Of a stretch of DNA of 64,000 bases, positions 51,901-62,655 are shown one piece after another (position 1 is the first letter of the stretch; each line of letters starts with the position of its first letter). The notes beneath the pieces are model-generated. The model was given only the letters and a program-made list of their open reading frames with translations. It was not told the origin of the DNA and made no database searches. The position numbers were made by a program, and so were the translations under genes. This stretch comes from Lotus japonicus. Lineage: Eukaryota; Streptophyta; Magnoliopsida; Fabales; Fabaceae. Location: assembly GCF_012489685.1 (NCBI RefSeq), contig NC_080041.1, positions 108,283,760 to 108,347,759 on the forward strand, written 5' to 3'.

Positions 51901-54900
51901 GTTAGAAGATATTGCATTACTAAACATCGCCATTAGTGAATGAATACCTTGTATGTGAGTGCCAGAGAAAGACCAACAATAAAAAGGAATAGTGGCATGA
52001 CAAAATCTGCTATTGTTAAACCATCCCATGGGGAATGATTGAGCGCCGGAAGTAGTCCACCAGCATCATCAACCAGTATCATCAACTGCATCAAAATCAT
52101 CAAGATTAATAAATTTAGTATGAAAAAATGATAGAAAGAAAAAAATTAAGATATACCCTAAACCCTATAGGCCTATACTATACCCTTGCAACTCGCATCC
52201 TAAGTACACAATTTTTTTTGGTTTAACACAGGTACTCTCCACATGAGGCAATCCTGTTCGAGTCAAGAACATTCACATCCTGGTAGAGCTAGCTCCAAAG
52301 CGAGGGATTAAGTACAGAAATTTCTAGTATTTGTTCAACAACGAAATATCAAACCTCCAGCTGGTGTCAAATTTGTTTGATATTTAAAGATTATTGAATC
52401 ATTATACTAGATTAATCAATGGTTCAATGCAACTTCTAGTTTATCTTCATAAAATTACTGACTAGAAATGGAGAAAAAAACAAGGTAATGTGAATTACAT
52501 ACAGAAGAAGACACCTATGTTCTTAAGCAACTTGGTCCATCCTATACCACATATATCTGTTAACTCTAATTGGAAAATAATTTAATTATGCACCATGTGA
52601 ATAGTCGAAAAAAGAGGCAAGTGGTCTGTGCTCAAGAAAGTGAATAGAGTCTAACTTTAATAAGGTTATACAACCCCATGTGAGTACCAAACACTACATA
52701 AGGCTAAACAGGACAGCTTAGCTCATTCAGTCCAATTTTATTAGGCATCAAAACAAGTCTATGTCTCAAAAAAATTCAACATAGAAAATGATTATTGCTT
52801 TACAATGTCACAAGTTGAATATAAATGGAAAGTGTTATTAGTATAAAACTATTCACGTGTCTTAACCCAACAATTTAAGCTTTCAGGATGTTGGTTCATG
52901 ACACGGTATCAGAGTCTCTATGATCAGGTGGTCTAGAGTTTAATCCTTGTTACCCAAATTATTCTACTAAAAAGTTGAATTTCAATGGGCATTTGAGATA
53001 TTTGTTTCATGACAAAAAGTCTTGAAAGATTAATTGCTTATATCATTCATCTTTGATATGCATGTAACTTGTAACATGGTAAAATGATGCATATTTGCCA
53101 ACATATGCATATTTGAATGATGTTGTAATAGCATTCATCTTACACTTATTGAATGAAGCATATTCGCCAACAAAATATGCGTGTAACTTGTGACATGGTA
53201 AAATGATGCAATGAAAGATGCTATTTAGTAAAGTGAATGGAAACCATTGCGTTTCTTTGTCATCTCCCATTTATAAAGCAACCCCAAAAGTAAGTAATAG
53301 TGGTCACGAGTCATTTTGCCACATGACTCCTAACCAACTCACACGACTTGCCACCATTCCTAGCCCATGATGTATTAGTAACCGAATATGTAAAGTTTAA
53401 GGTTAATATTTAACATACACAATCAATAGTTGTGACCTTGTTTAGTGGATGGGGGTAAAAAAATATCTAATCTAATGTTGCTTAGAAAGAGGTGAAACTA
53501 ATATTAGGCTGGAACTGATATTCCAAAAACTGAAGCTCTCTTTAATTTATTGTCTAACGGGTTTGGGGGGGTGGCCAAAAATGGCCAACAACAATTATTA
53601 TCATTAGTATTTGATTGTTAGTTAGGTATAATTAATAAAAGTTAAGGGACATGTGATGTGAGGATCGATCCCGGCAAATGACTAAAATCCCCTTCCCTAA
53701 AAAAATATTAAAATTGGTAGATAAAAAAAAAATAGTAGAAGGAAGTTACAAGTAAAATTAAAGAAGCGCAAGCATGCACGATTTATTCGGCTTGCAAGCA
53801 AGTATTTGTTTTGATTAGAAATCTTATGGTCATATAAGAAAACCATTATTTAATTAAATATATAAAAAATATTGTCCCTAAAAATATAAATTTCAATTTT
53901 GGTGGAAAAGAAGTAAAATTAAATAAATAATAATATAAGATACGGTTCACTAGGAACAAAAGTTTTTTTTATTTGTTTGGAAAAATGCACAAAAGTAAGT
54001 AGTTGATTGCTTACGTTCAAAAAAAAAGTAGTTGATTGCTTAGGAGTATGGAAACATCATATATTCCCTACTTAATGCAAAATGTATTTCTCATATCAAT
54101 AATTGTAAAAAGTATTGTTTTTATTTAAATTCATTGAAAAAACTTAGATAATAAATTAATAATATAAGTACTAGGAAATATTTCTTCAAGAAAAAGTAGA
54201 GAATATTATTCATAACCAGAGAATATTCTGAAAATTTATTGAAAGGGCACGTGGCTATAATTCGGTTTAAATGGACGGCTCTCCAATTGACTAAAGAGAT
54301 AGGTAACCAAACTCTCTAAAAAGAAGTTGAAGGGAATCAAAAAAATATCTAAGAAAAATATAGAGATATTATAAAAATTAAGAATATTGAGAAAAGCATT
54401 TAGAGAATGTCGATAAAATAAGAATAAGTAGATATCACTACTTAAAATAATTCTTTCTCAAATAAAAAGCAAAAAAATAGGGAGAATATTTTTTAGTTAA
54501 AAGTTGAGTTATATGAAATATGAAAAGGTCAAACCTACTTATTGTTTATGTGATTTTTTTTTACCGAATTGTTTATGTGATTAGTTTACCTATAAATATG
54601 AATTATTTAATCCAAATTTTTATGAGTCATTTTACGACCTCTCTATTATTTCTATATATTATAATTATAATTAAAGAATATTGATGAATGGAATTGAATA
54701 AATAGTCTTTTTTTTAACTCGAATAAATAGTTATTTTTAATCTGAAATAAACGTACTCTAATAAAATGTATGGCTTTAGAAAAATGATAATGATAATAAA
54801 AGTGATGATAAGTAACGAACTACTCCTATATCTCTAAGATAAAAAGGGTAACAACATAATATGTGGAATGCAACCCCAAACAAAATGCAATTCCTTTCTT

Positions 54901-55857
54901 CAAAGTAAAGGAACTTCACTTTAACACGTGCAAGCCCTTTGAGGTTTGGATTCTTCTCTCAAGAACATGAGTCATGGCAAAATCAAAGCCAAAAAGATAA
55001 TACTAATGAAACAATCCCAAGAATCTCTCTCCCAAAAATCCCATAAAGGTTTCGACCACTAGTCAAATTTTCCTCCAATAACCACTAAACAAGCACCACC
55101 GTTTTGGGTGGTGCAAAATCACTCTGTTAGTAACATTTCTTGGACTACCACTCAATCCAAACTCCAAGACAACCAAGTACACAAAACGACGTCGTTCTGC
55201 TCCTCCCATATTTGTAACGGACAGAGAGTCTTTATTACTATTAATAAATCCTAATTAACGTAATTAACGTAACAGCTCAAAAAGAAAATATCTCCCACTT
55301 TTTGTCAAAAATACACAAGTACTACCATCTTCCTTCCCCCAATCACAAACATTATGAAAAATTTTCATAACATGAAAATCAAACATATAACACTTAAATT
55401 AAGTGATAAGCAAGCTAGACTCGGAAAATATGAGACTAAAATTTGAATCTCGAAAAAGACATTTATTGAAAGAGATATATATCTATTTCGTCGACGGTAA
55501 AGTTGAAAGATGTTATTATTAAACTATTTATCAGTTTTATTTTATTAGACAAAAAATAATTGAAAACTGTAGAAAAAGAGAGGGAGGAGAGAGAGGGAGA
55601 GAGATTACCGCGACGGTGAGGCCACGGAAGACATCGATTGAAACCAGACGCTGAGATTGTGATTGAGGTTTGTGGTTCGTGGAAGAGGTTGTGGTTGTTG
55701 TTGTTGTTGAGTGTTGTTGTTCTTGAACCTTGTTGTTCCTGTGAATGTCTCCATTATTGATGAGAACAATGGCGGAACCTGAATCGGAGATCTGGTGGTT
55801 TAAACCCTTCTCCACATCATCATCATCCAAGATTCTGATAGCCTCGTAGCTCTTCAT
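48963..55857 (-). CDS. Heparan-alpha-glucosaminide N-acetyltransferase-like membrane protein
   Basis: This is a relative of lysosomal HGSNAT (DUF1624/DUF5009 family), a multi-pass membrane acyltransferase; its plant substrate is unknown. Thirteen exons on the minus strand give 461 residues: 55857-55609, 52085-51948, 51806-51725, 51481-51405, 51260-51154, 50806-50692, 50576-50460, 50354-50263, 49906-49840, 49744-49666, 49572-49481, 49300-49157 and 48989-48963. A cytosolic N-terminus with a Thr run (about 50-57) leads to SQRLVSIDVFRGLTVALM. NHSPWDGLTIADFVMPLFLF follows, and its His100 aligns with the histidine used by HGSNAT for acetyl transfer. Further hydrophobic segments include VAFVLSGFYLCLLYGLYV, VMAIVTCLIGLHYGHIIV, LIVFGFALHLFG and HALMIYVLAACNIFPIFL. 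The last exon adds only eight residues and is the least certain. Intron 1 is 3.5 kb. Confidence 0.9.
50090..50207. repeat. MITE-like element in HGSNAT-like gene intron
   Basis: The segment runs from AACATGTTTGGATCAAC to GTTTCCAAACATGCAC, which are inverted ends. It contains AGAAGCTACT.CCCAA and GGCTTTAGAATCAATGGTAG, shared in degenerate form with the element at about 46.9 kb. It is about 118 bp long and non-coding. Confidence 0.55.
52868..53000 (+). repeat. tRNA-related (SINE-like) repeat in intron 1 of the HGSNAT-like gene
   Basis: The stretch TTGGTTCATGACACGGTATCAGAGTCTCTA followed by TGGTCTAGAGTTTAATCCTTG resembles the head of plant tRNA-derived SINEs, with a degenerate B-box. No A-tail or target duplication is clear. 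Alternatively it is a retroelement fragment, since GGTATCAGAG also occurs in primer-binding sites. Confidence 0.3.
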
Positions 55858-56639
55858 CTCTCAAACTCAAATCACTCACTCAATCAATGCGTTGTTTTTG
55901 CTAGCTACACCGTCATCTATTTTAATTTGCCACAATATTCATATTAATTCCAAAATCAACAACAACAACAACAATAGCAATAACAACAATAACAAGAATC
56001 ATTGATAGAATCTATCTTGATTGTTCTTACATGAAGAAGCAATGCAATATTGCAATGGTAGGCACTGGAAGGAAGAAGAAGGTAGTGCCCAGGCCAGAAG
56101 AACTGGGAGATCCTCTTTTACCTCTTGTTGTTTTGGTTTCTTCAGTGTTTCTTCTTGCAATTTGATCTTTGGCTTCTTATCCCCCTTGTTCTTGTTACCA
56201 CTTTTATAGGGGATTTGGTGTAGGGTGTGATGTGAGAGCCTCACAAACAATTTTTATTTTTCTTATTTATTGTTCCCACTCAATTATTATTATTATATTA
56301 TTAAAAAAAGGCTTCCTCGGATAGATAAGATTATATTATATAACCAGTTTTAGAAAGAAGATTAAATAAAAAAGATTATGAAAATTAACAACTGCACTTA
56401 AATTGGTTTTAATTTTTTTATCTAGATAGAAACTAATCTAATTTGATATTTTGTGGTTTTGTATTGATATGATGATTGATGCGTGCGTGACATTAGCGAT
56501 TTCGTTCTTCTCATACGTTACCATTACCACGCTCTTTCTAATAGTACCCCTCATCAACACGACTCGTTATTATGCCCATATTTATAAACATTAATTGTTC
56601 ACAATTTTGAATCCTTAAATTTACTATTTTTAAATTTAT

Positions 56640-56774
56640 GGTCCCCAAAGATTAGCTCAAGTGTTATAAGTTAAGGGACATAAGAGTTTGGGAGGGGGGA
56701 AAGTCCAGGGTTCGAACCCTGAGTATGATTAATTTATTAATATTACTAACAACTAACATTTACCAATAAAAAAA
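56640..56774 (+). mobile_element. tRNA-derived SINE with perfect 15-bp target duplication
   Basis: The 135-bp body starts GGTCCCCAAAGATTAGCTC, has an A-box-like TTAGCTCAAGTGTTATAAG and a strong B-box GGGTTCGAACCC, and ends CATTTACCAATAAAAAAA. It is bordered by identical TATTTTTAAATTTAT sequences at 56625-56639 and 56775-56789. Internal RNA polymerase III promoter boxes, an A-rich tail and a long target duplication are diagnostic of a SINE mobilised by LINE machinery. The perfect duplication suggests a fairly recent insertion. Confidence 0.88.
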
Positions 56775-56847
56775 TATTTTTAAATTTATAAGTTTTATCT
56801 AATAAGAAAATTATCTAAAATATGTTTTTTTAAATGCTAATCGTATT

Positions 56848-57055
56848 TATTTTTATTAAGAAAATTTGAGACCATCAGTTTATCTTTTTGCCCATAGATA
56901 TGAGATTTTTGAATTTGATATAGTTTCAGGGAACAATTGGAAAAATACAATGTCAGTATCTATATGTTGTTTATGTGAAGGTAGTATTGTTGGGTTGTAG
57001 TCGTGAAGACTTATTCTATAATGGTGATTAGAGTCGAATTTATTCAAAGTGGTAA
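56848..57055 (+). repeat. Dispersed 205-bp repeat, copy 1
   Basis: This segment, with TTTATCTTTTTGCCCATA, ACAATTGGAAAAATACAATG and TTGTTGGGTTGTAGTCGTGA, is repeated in the same orientation at 58541-58746. By eye the copies agree at most positions with small substitutions. No terminal structure is visible; it could be a piece of a larger repeat or a local duplication. Confidence 0.75.
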
Positions 57056-58540
57056 TTTCGACAAGTCTCACTCCCTCATGTTTTGCCTTAAATAGCTTTC
57101 TCTCTAATACTATTATTAATTGGCAAATGGTGTCATATTTGTATTTTATGATTATCAGTAATTTAAATATTCAACAATTTCGTATTTTTTGAAAATAACT
57201 ACTATATTTAATGGTTATTAATGATATTAGAATAACTAACAAAAGCCAATTGTGATTTTTATAACATTAAATGTATTTTATTAAATATATATTTATTGTT
57301 TGAGTTTAAATATAGAAAATTACAATGTATTTTTATAGCTATGAATATTTGATAAATGCTTATAAAAAATATTTGATAAATTAAATATAAGTTTAAATTT
57401 TTAGACTAATTAAACAAAATTTAATATGATGTAATGGAACCATTCATTTAATTAGTAATACAATGTCATTATATCTCTATTATTTAATAAATGAAATCAA
57501 TATCATTAACTATATTTTTTTTGTTGTTGGAAGGAGGGCTAAGCCCGAAACAAAAAACAGAATCATATACTTAGTAATATGATGTCATATATCTCAAAAT
57601 TTAATTCAAATTAAAAATTTAATCTCTACAATCCCAGTTATAGAACTATGTCATACTATTAGTTAAATTATATTTATATTACCATCTGAAATTTGAAAAT
57701 AACTTAATTATATTAAATACATTCACTATGCTTAAAAAAAATACATTCACTAATTGAAATCAATCATGATTTATTAAATTGTGTGGTAAAATAACTTGAT
57801 TACATTCATATACTTCTTAATTTATTTACTACGAAAAAAACACTTTTCATAATTTAAATTAATTTTAATTTGATTGAATTAAAATAAATTAAATATTTTA
57901 GCGCAATTAGATACAATATTAGACTAAAATTTCAGTTTCTAAAATAATTGCTACAAATTTAAATTCTTTTATTATTATTTTTTTGAAAATTGAAAGTATT
58001 ATTGATAGGAAATGAATGAGCCTACAAGGAGCCCCATGTGACAAGTACAAGAGTATGCTATCAAAGCACAAGCCAAAACACCACTAAAATTTGGTTATAG
58101 TTGAACCTTCAGAGAGAGCCTCATCAAAACACCACTACATTCATTTATTATTATAATTTGAAATTTGAAAATAAGTATCGAATTATGTAGCAAGATAAGT
58201 TATTTATGTTTAATACAATTTCTAATTTAAATAAATCTTAATTTAATTGTATTAAAATCTTTTATACAGTTGGAGCTGCTTTTATTGCGAGAGCATAACC
58301 AATTGTACATGCCACTCGCGAGAGTTGTAAACAGAACAAAAAGTTAAAAATTATTATGATTGATGTAAAGTATATGTGTGCTCAACAACTCAACAACAAT
58401 GAATGTGGTTTATAAGAATTTTTTTACCAATAATTGATTAACGCTTGCTAATTCACTGACTTATATTTGAGTCCAACCTATCATTTTATTCATTTATTCA
58501 TACTTTTATTTCATCTGCGCATGACGCTAGATCAATACTA

Positions 58541-58746
58541 GTTTATTTGTATTAAGAAAATATGAGAACCTCGGTTTATCTTTTTGCCCATAAATATGAG
58601 ATTTTTGAATTTTGGTTTTGTTTATGGGGACAATTGGAAAAATACAATGTGAGTATATATTTGTTGTTTATGTGAACATAGTGTTGTTGGGTTGTAGTCG
58701 TGAAGACTTGTTTCGTAGTGGTAATTAGAGTCGAATTTACCCAAAT
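58541..58746 (+). repeat. Dispersed 205-bp repeat, copy 2
   Basis: This is the second copy of the repeat at 56848-57055, about 1.69 kb downstream and in the same orientation. Its right part runs into the region that holds a LINE remnant on the other strand. The shared segment ends near GATTAGAGTCGAATTTA / AATTAGAGTCGAATTTA. Confidence 0.75.
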
Positions 58747-58949
58747 CGTTTAAAATCTAAATAAAGAGTTTTATTAAGAAAAATTAGAAACCCAAGAATT
58801 GTATTGCTAAGCATGAGAAATACGATAAAGGTGAATAAATAAAAAAATCCAAATAAATAAATAAACATAATTAATAAACTATTATAGTTATATATATTTT
58901 TTAAGTGTGTTTCCATTAAATCAAACCATAGGAGGCATAGATGCCAAAA

Positions 58950-59404
58950 TATCATGGGCAACAAGATGAACAGGTAGAACAGCAAAGTATGGAACATTTT
59001 CCACCTATACCTCATTTGTGTGAGTGGAGGCATTCCTCGCTAAAAGACCAGCCACAACGTTACCAGAACGTCTAACAAAAGAAAACGAAAAAACATCAAA
59101 AGCAGGAATTAAAAGATGACAGTCGCTAACAACAGTAGCTAAAAAAAATCCCTCCATCCTAGATCTCCACCAAATGAAAAACTGTAAGCAATCTGTCTCA
59201 AACGTCACACTACAAAATCCCAACTCTAGCCAAGCAAAGAGCCCACCAAAAGCAACCCGCTTCTGCCAACAACGAAGATAGAGAAGTCAAGGGATACGTC
59301 GTTGCCAATACCATGATCTCGCCTGCATGATTCCTAGCCACCAATCCATAACCTCCCACGCCTCCAGGATAAAAAGTAGCATCAAAGTTAATTTTGATTA
59401 CCCC
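58950..59404 (-). pseudogene. LINE remnant: RNase H-like (RVT_3) domain
   Basis: Minus-strand translation from about 59404 gives INFDATFYPGGVGGYGLVAR, then NHAGEIMVLATTYPLTSLS, then LLAEAGCFWWALCLARVGIL. After a frame change it continues GFCSVTFETDCLQFFIWW, DCHLLIPAFDVFSFSFVRRS and GNVVAGLLARNASTHTNEV. These follow the RNase H fold of plant non-LTR retrotransposons: DA near the start, AEA, ETD, then VxRxxNxxADxLAR. The final aspartate of that last motif is replaced by Gly. With a frameshift near 59220 it is a dead fragment. Confidence 0.78.
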
Positions 59405-59639
59405 TCAGATTGCTGGACCTACAAAACCGGACCAGGAATATGCAATAATTATTACATAATAATGGATCCTTATTATAAACTAAGAAACATTTATTTAGTG
59501 ATGTAAAAAACTATGATGTCTAAAACGAACTCTTTATGGCAACAAACACAAACTGATTCTTGATGCATATTTAGACAACAATTTTAATCGTTACATAAAT
59601 CAGTGTTACCAAAAGTAAAAATGTTGTAGTGGATAAAAT

Positions 59640-60130
59640 CTCACCTATGATCAATCCCTTGTCTCTCAAACTCTCTCGCACCTCTACTTCCTTTTTCTTC
59701 TCTATCTCGCTTTCTCTTTCTCTTCCCTGCAACGACTCTATCTACAGGAGGGGGTGAGGTATTTTTAATTTATAGGTTTAGGGTTCTGCAATTGGCGATG
59801 GCCCATGGAGGTTTTGTAATGTGTGTGGGTTTGGTGGTTTTGGCATCTAGGTTGGTGTCGAAGATGATCTAACAATGACGGAGCTCTGGTAGTTGTATGG
59901 TGGTTTTGGAGGTTGCACTGTGGTTGCAGACGTTTAGGAGAAGGCTGAGGTGGGAGGCAGGGGAGAGTGGTGGGGGTGAAGGTGAGACTTACATGATGAT
60001 TACAATTTTACCCGTTTATTATATTTTTAATCCTAACCATCAATTTCAAGAATATTCTTAAAATCTTAAATCTAAGTGCTTAATTAGTGGTCCATTAGTG
60101 GACCAATTTTTAAAAAGACACACTATAGTC
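59640..60130. repeat. Relic related to the MULE 2 right end
   Basis: Near 60001-60115 the order TTTTACCC..TTTTAATCCTAACC, AAGAATATTC, AAATCTTAAATCTAA and a final TTAGTGGACCAAT resembles MULE 2 at about 13355-13455. The preceding part has similar CT-rich leader-like sequence (59660-59735) and GGTGG-rich sequence. No inverted partner or target duplication is found, so it is an eroded or partial copy at best. Confidence 0.35.
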
Positions 60131-60217
60131 TCCACCATTTTTTAGGTAAGCCAAATGAAATGAGTTACAATAAGAAGTACAAGGAGTGCTTCAACCTAGT
60201 TACACAATATATATATA

Positions 60218-61916
60218 GGGTTAAGCATCATATTAGTCCTTGTCTTTGTGTCGCCGTCTGATCTAGGTCCATCACCAGAAAAATTATTGTAAATGATCCT
60301 CATGTTTGAAAATTATTTGGAGCGGATCCTCGCCGGAGCTCCGGCGAGCGCTGATTTGGGAAGGTGACGGAGATAAAATTGCTTACGTGGATTATAAAAA
60401 ATTAAAAAAAAAATTATACATCAGTTTTATCAATCCAATTAACTGAAATTAAACTAAATTAACTATATAACCCTAATCTAATTAACAAAATAAGTTTTTC
60501 CCCAAATTAACTCAAAATCCCCCAATTAACCCAAATTCTAAATCTGAACACCCCTAATTTCAAACCCTAATATTTCTTCAATCTTCAAGCCTCATTCCTG
60601 AAGCCTCCAAGCGTTTACTGTAGCCTGCCAGGTAGCTTCACCTCTACAAGCTTTTCCTCCGACAGTAATGGCAGTGAAGAGATTGAACTTTCCCAAGCTC
60701 AGATCCGCCATGGAACTAGGCATCGCCGACGTGATCCACAACCATGGAAAACCCATCACCCTCACCCTCACTCGCCATTTCCACCTTCATCTCTCTCTAT
60801 CGTCGATTCAAACTTCCTCTCCCTCTCTTTCTCTCGATCTGGACCATCCGTTGACTTGTTGGGATTGCGGGTTGGGGTTTGGGGGTGAGGGTGCGGTTGC
60901 AGGTGGGTGAGGGTGAGGGTGAGGTTGAGGTTGCAGGTGGGTGAGGGTGAAGGAGGAGGAGGAGGAGGAGGAGGAGGTCGTGGTTGTTGTTGAGGGAGCA
61001 TGAGAGCGTTTGGGTGGCTTCACGGTCGATCCATACTTGAAGCTTGGCTTCGATGGAAGCGGCGACTCGGGAGATGGAGTGGGCAGAAAGGGGTCGCAAA
61101 AGGAAGGAGCGGAGGCCTTTGGCGTTGTGGAGGGAATCGAAGGGCAGAGACTGAAAGTCTGTGTTTGGAACCAGTTGATGATGTAGAAGAAGAATAAGAA
61201 GCTGAAGATGAGATTAAAAGCCATCAACCAAATCTGCTCCTTGTAGTAGGCATCGAAGGAAGGGTTTTGAGTGGCGAACGGAGTCCACGACGTTGTTTGG
61301 GTTTGGAGGGATTTGAGGCGGTGGAGGTGGTGGGAGAGTGGAGAATCGGTGGGGAGAGTGGTGTGGAGTTGGAGGTGAGCGTTAATGGCGGGTGAGTGGT
61401 TGGAGGAAGAAGAAGAAGAGTGTTGGATATCGTGAGATGCTTGAAGATGGAGGAAGAAGAAGAAGAGTGTTTGAGAGCTTGAAGGACTTGCATAACTTGT
61501 GGGATCATCTGGGTATTGTTGTTGATGTTGGAATCAGCCAGCTTTTTCTCTTGATGGTTCTTCCATGGGGATTCAGTTCTCATGATCTTCTTCTTCCTGG
61601 ATAAGTTTGGGGGAATTAATTTAGTTGATTATTAAGGTTATAATTAGGAATAAGTTAATATTGTTTAATAAATCTGATTTGTACTCATCGAAAAATAAAT
61701 CTGATTTGTGATTTTTATTTTGAATTTTTTTTTATTCCACATCAGTTGACTTAACACAGTCAGCTTGTCAAATCAGCGCTCGCCGGAGCTCTGAACTCTG
61801 GCGAGGATCCGCTCCAAATAATTTTCAAACATGAGGACAATTTACAATGAATTTTTCGGGGAGGGACCTAGATCAGACGGCGACACAAAGACAGGGACTA
61901 ATATAATGCTTAACCC
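60218..61916. mobile_element. Non-autonomous foldback Mutator-like element (MULE) 3
   Basis: The ends are inverted over about 190 bp, starting GGGTTAAGCATCATATTAGT on the left and ending ACTAATATAATGCTTAACCC on the right. Both contain GCGACAC/GTGTCGC, GATCTAGGTCC and GGAGCGGATCCTCGCC. The element lies in an (AT)n context, with ATATATATA at 60209-60217 and 61917-61925, consistent with a 9-bp duplication but not decisive. The interior of about 1.3 kb has overlapping low-complexity ORFs on the minus strand (61583 to 60808), including a hydrophobic stretch (FNLIFSFLFFFYIINW). It also has runs of GAGGAG and GGTGAGGGTGAGG. No transposase is present; the interior may be captured host sequence of unknown origin. 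Confidence 0.82.
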
Positions 61917-61932
61917 ATATATATATATACAC

Positions 61933-61973
<41 letters not shown>

Positions 61974-61993
61974 CACACATAACACACAAGGAC
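61917..61993. repeat. (AT)n/(AC)n microsatellite
   Basis: Compound dinucleotide repeats of AT with interspersed ACAC blocks follow directly after MULE 3, ending in ACACACACATAACACAC. Length is likely polymorphic. Confidence 0.85.
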
Positions 61994-62083
61994 ATTAAAT
62001 TATCAAGCCCATATTTCATCACATAAGAGAAAATGCTACACCAAAATTGGGTTGACTAGAGGTAAGGAAAAAACAACTAACAA

Positions 62084-62425
62084 TTATACTGAACCAGAAA
62101 TGCACACAATTGGTTCTCTCTCCCATTCTTGGAATGTGTATTTGAAGTACTTTAATAACGATAAAGTCAAACCCAAGACCCGCTCCATAACAGTATTTGA
62201 ATTAGATTGCTTTCCATTGAAAACTAGGGTTCTATGCAACCAAATACTCTAAACACCCCAAGCTGCATGATGAAGAAAGTGGATATTTCCAATAGTGGAA
62301 AAGACAATTTGAACTAACAACCAACAATAACATAACATCCACGCTCCGTATGAGAATTTGCATATAAACAATAAATGGATTGTATCTTCCCCGAACTCAA
62401 GGCAGAAGAGGCATTTCCCCTTCCC
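62084..62425 (-). pseudogene. LINE remnant: zinc-binding (zf-RVT) C-terminal domain
   Basis: Minus-strand translation from about 62425 reads GKGKCLFCLEFGEDTIHLLF, ICKFSYGAWMLCYCWL and, after an in-frame TAG, SIWLHRTLVFNGKQSNSN, then YTFQEWEREPIVCISGS and a stop. CxxC..HxxxxC followed by W-rich sequence is the zf-RVT module at the end of plant L1-type reverse transcriptases. It is an isolated fragment with one internal stop. Confidence 0.75.
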
Positions 62426-62655
62426 TATTATTTTAAAAGCTCATTCTTCTTCTTAATAGATTTCCCATTGTTGGCATTCGTTGATGAACCAGCCAACATG
62501 CAAAAGCCACCACTTTGAGGGAGCTGGGTGTTGGGTCCAGGTGGGCCAGCATCCTGCCTGCTAGGTAGCGTTCGAAACGGGGCGCTGTCTGCTACGCTAT
62601 AAGGAAATAACGTTGCGCTCTCACTAACACCAATTGGTTTTGGCGTAGTGGTAAG

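Larger units (their letters stand above)
55858..60217. other. Gene-free interval rich in old repeats
   Basis: The first few hundred bases are the promoter and leader side of the HGSNAT-like gene. Beyond that lie a SINE (56640-56774), two copies of a 205-bp repeat (56848-57055 and 58541-58746), a LINE RNase H remnant (58950-59404) and a MULE-like relic (about 59640-60130). The DNA between 57.1 and 58.5 kb is extremely AT-rich, with no gene visible. Confidence 0.55.

Noticed and set aside
52910..52925. GGTATCAGAG as a retrotransposon primer-binding site
   Set aside because: No LTR end lies next to it. The downstream sequence looks more like a tRNA-derived repeat, so no LTR element was called.
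53640..53700. Possible SINE around GGATCGATCCCGGC
   Set aside because: A B-box-like motif is present, but I found no A-box at proper spacing, tail or target duplication.
60668..61604. Overlapping low-complexity ORFs on both strands
   Set aside because: They fall inside MULE 3, consist of Pro/Ser/Thr/His runs, and show no domain.
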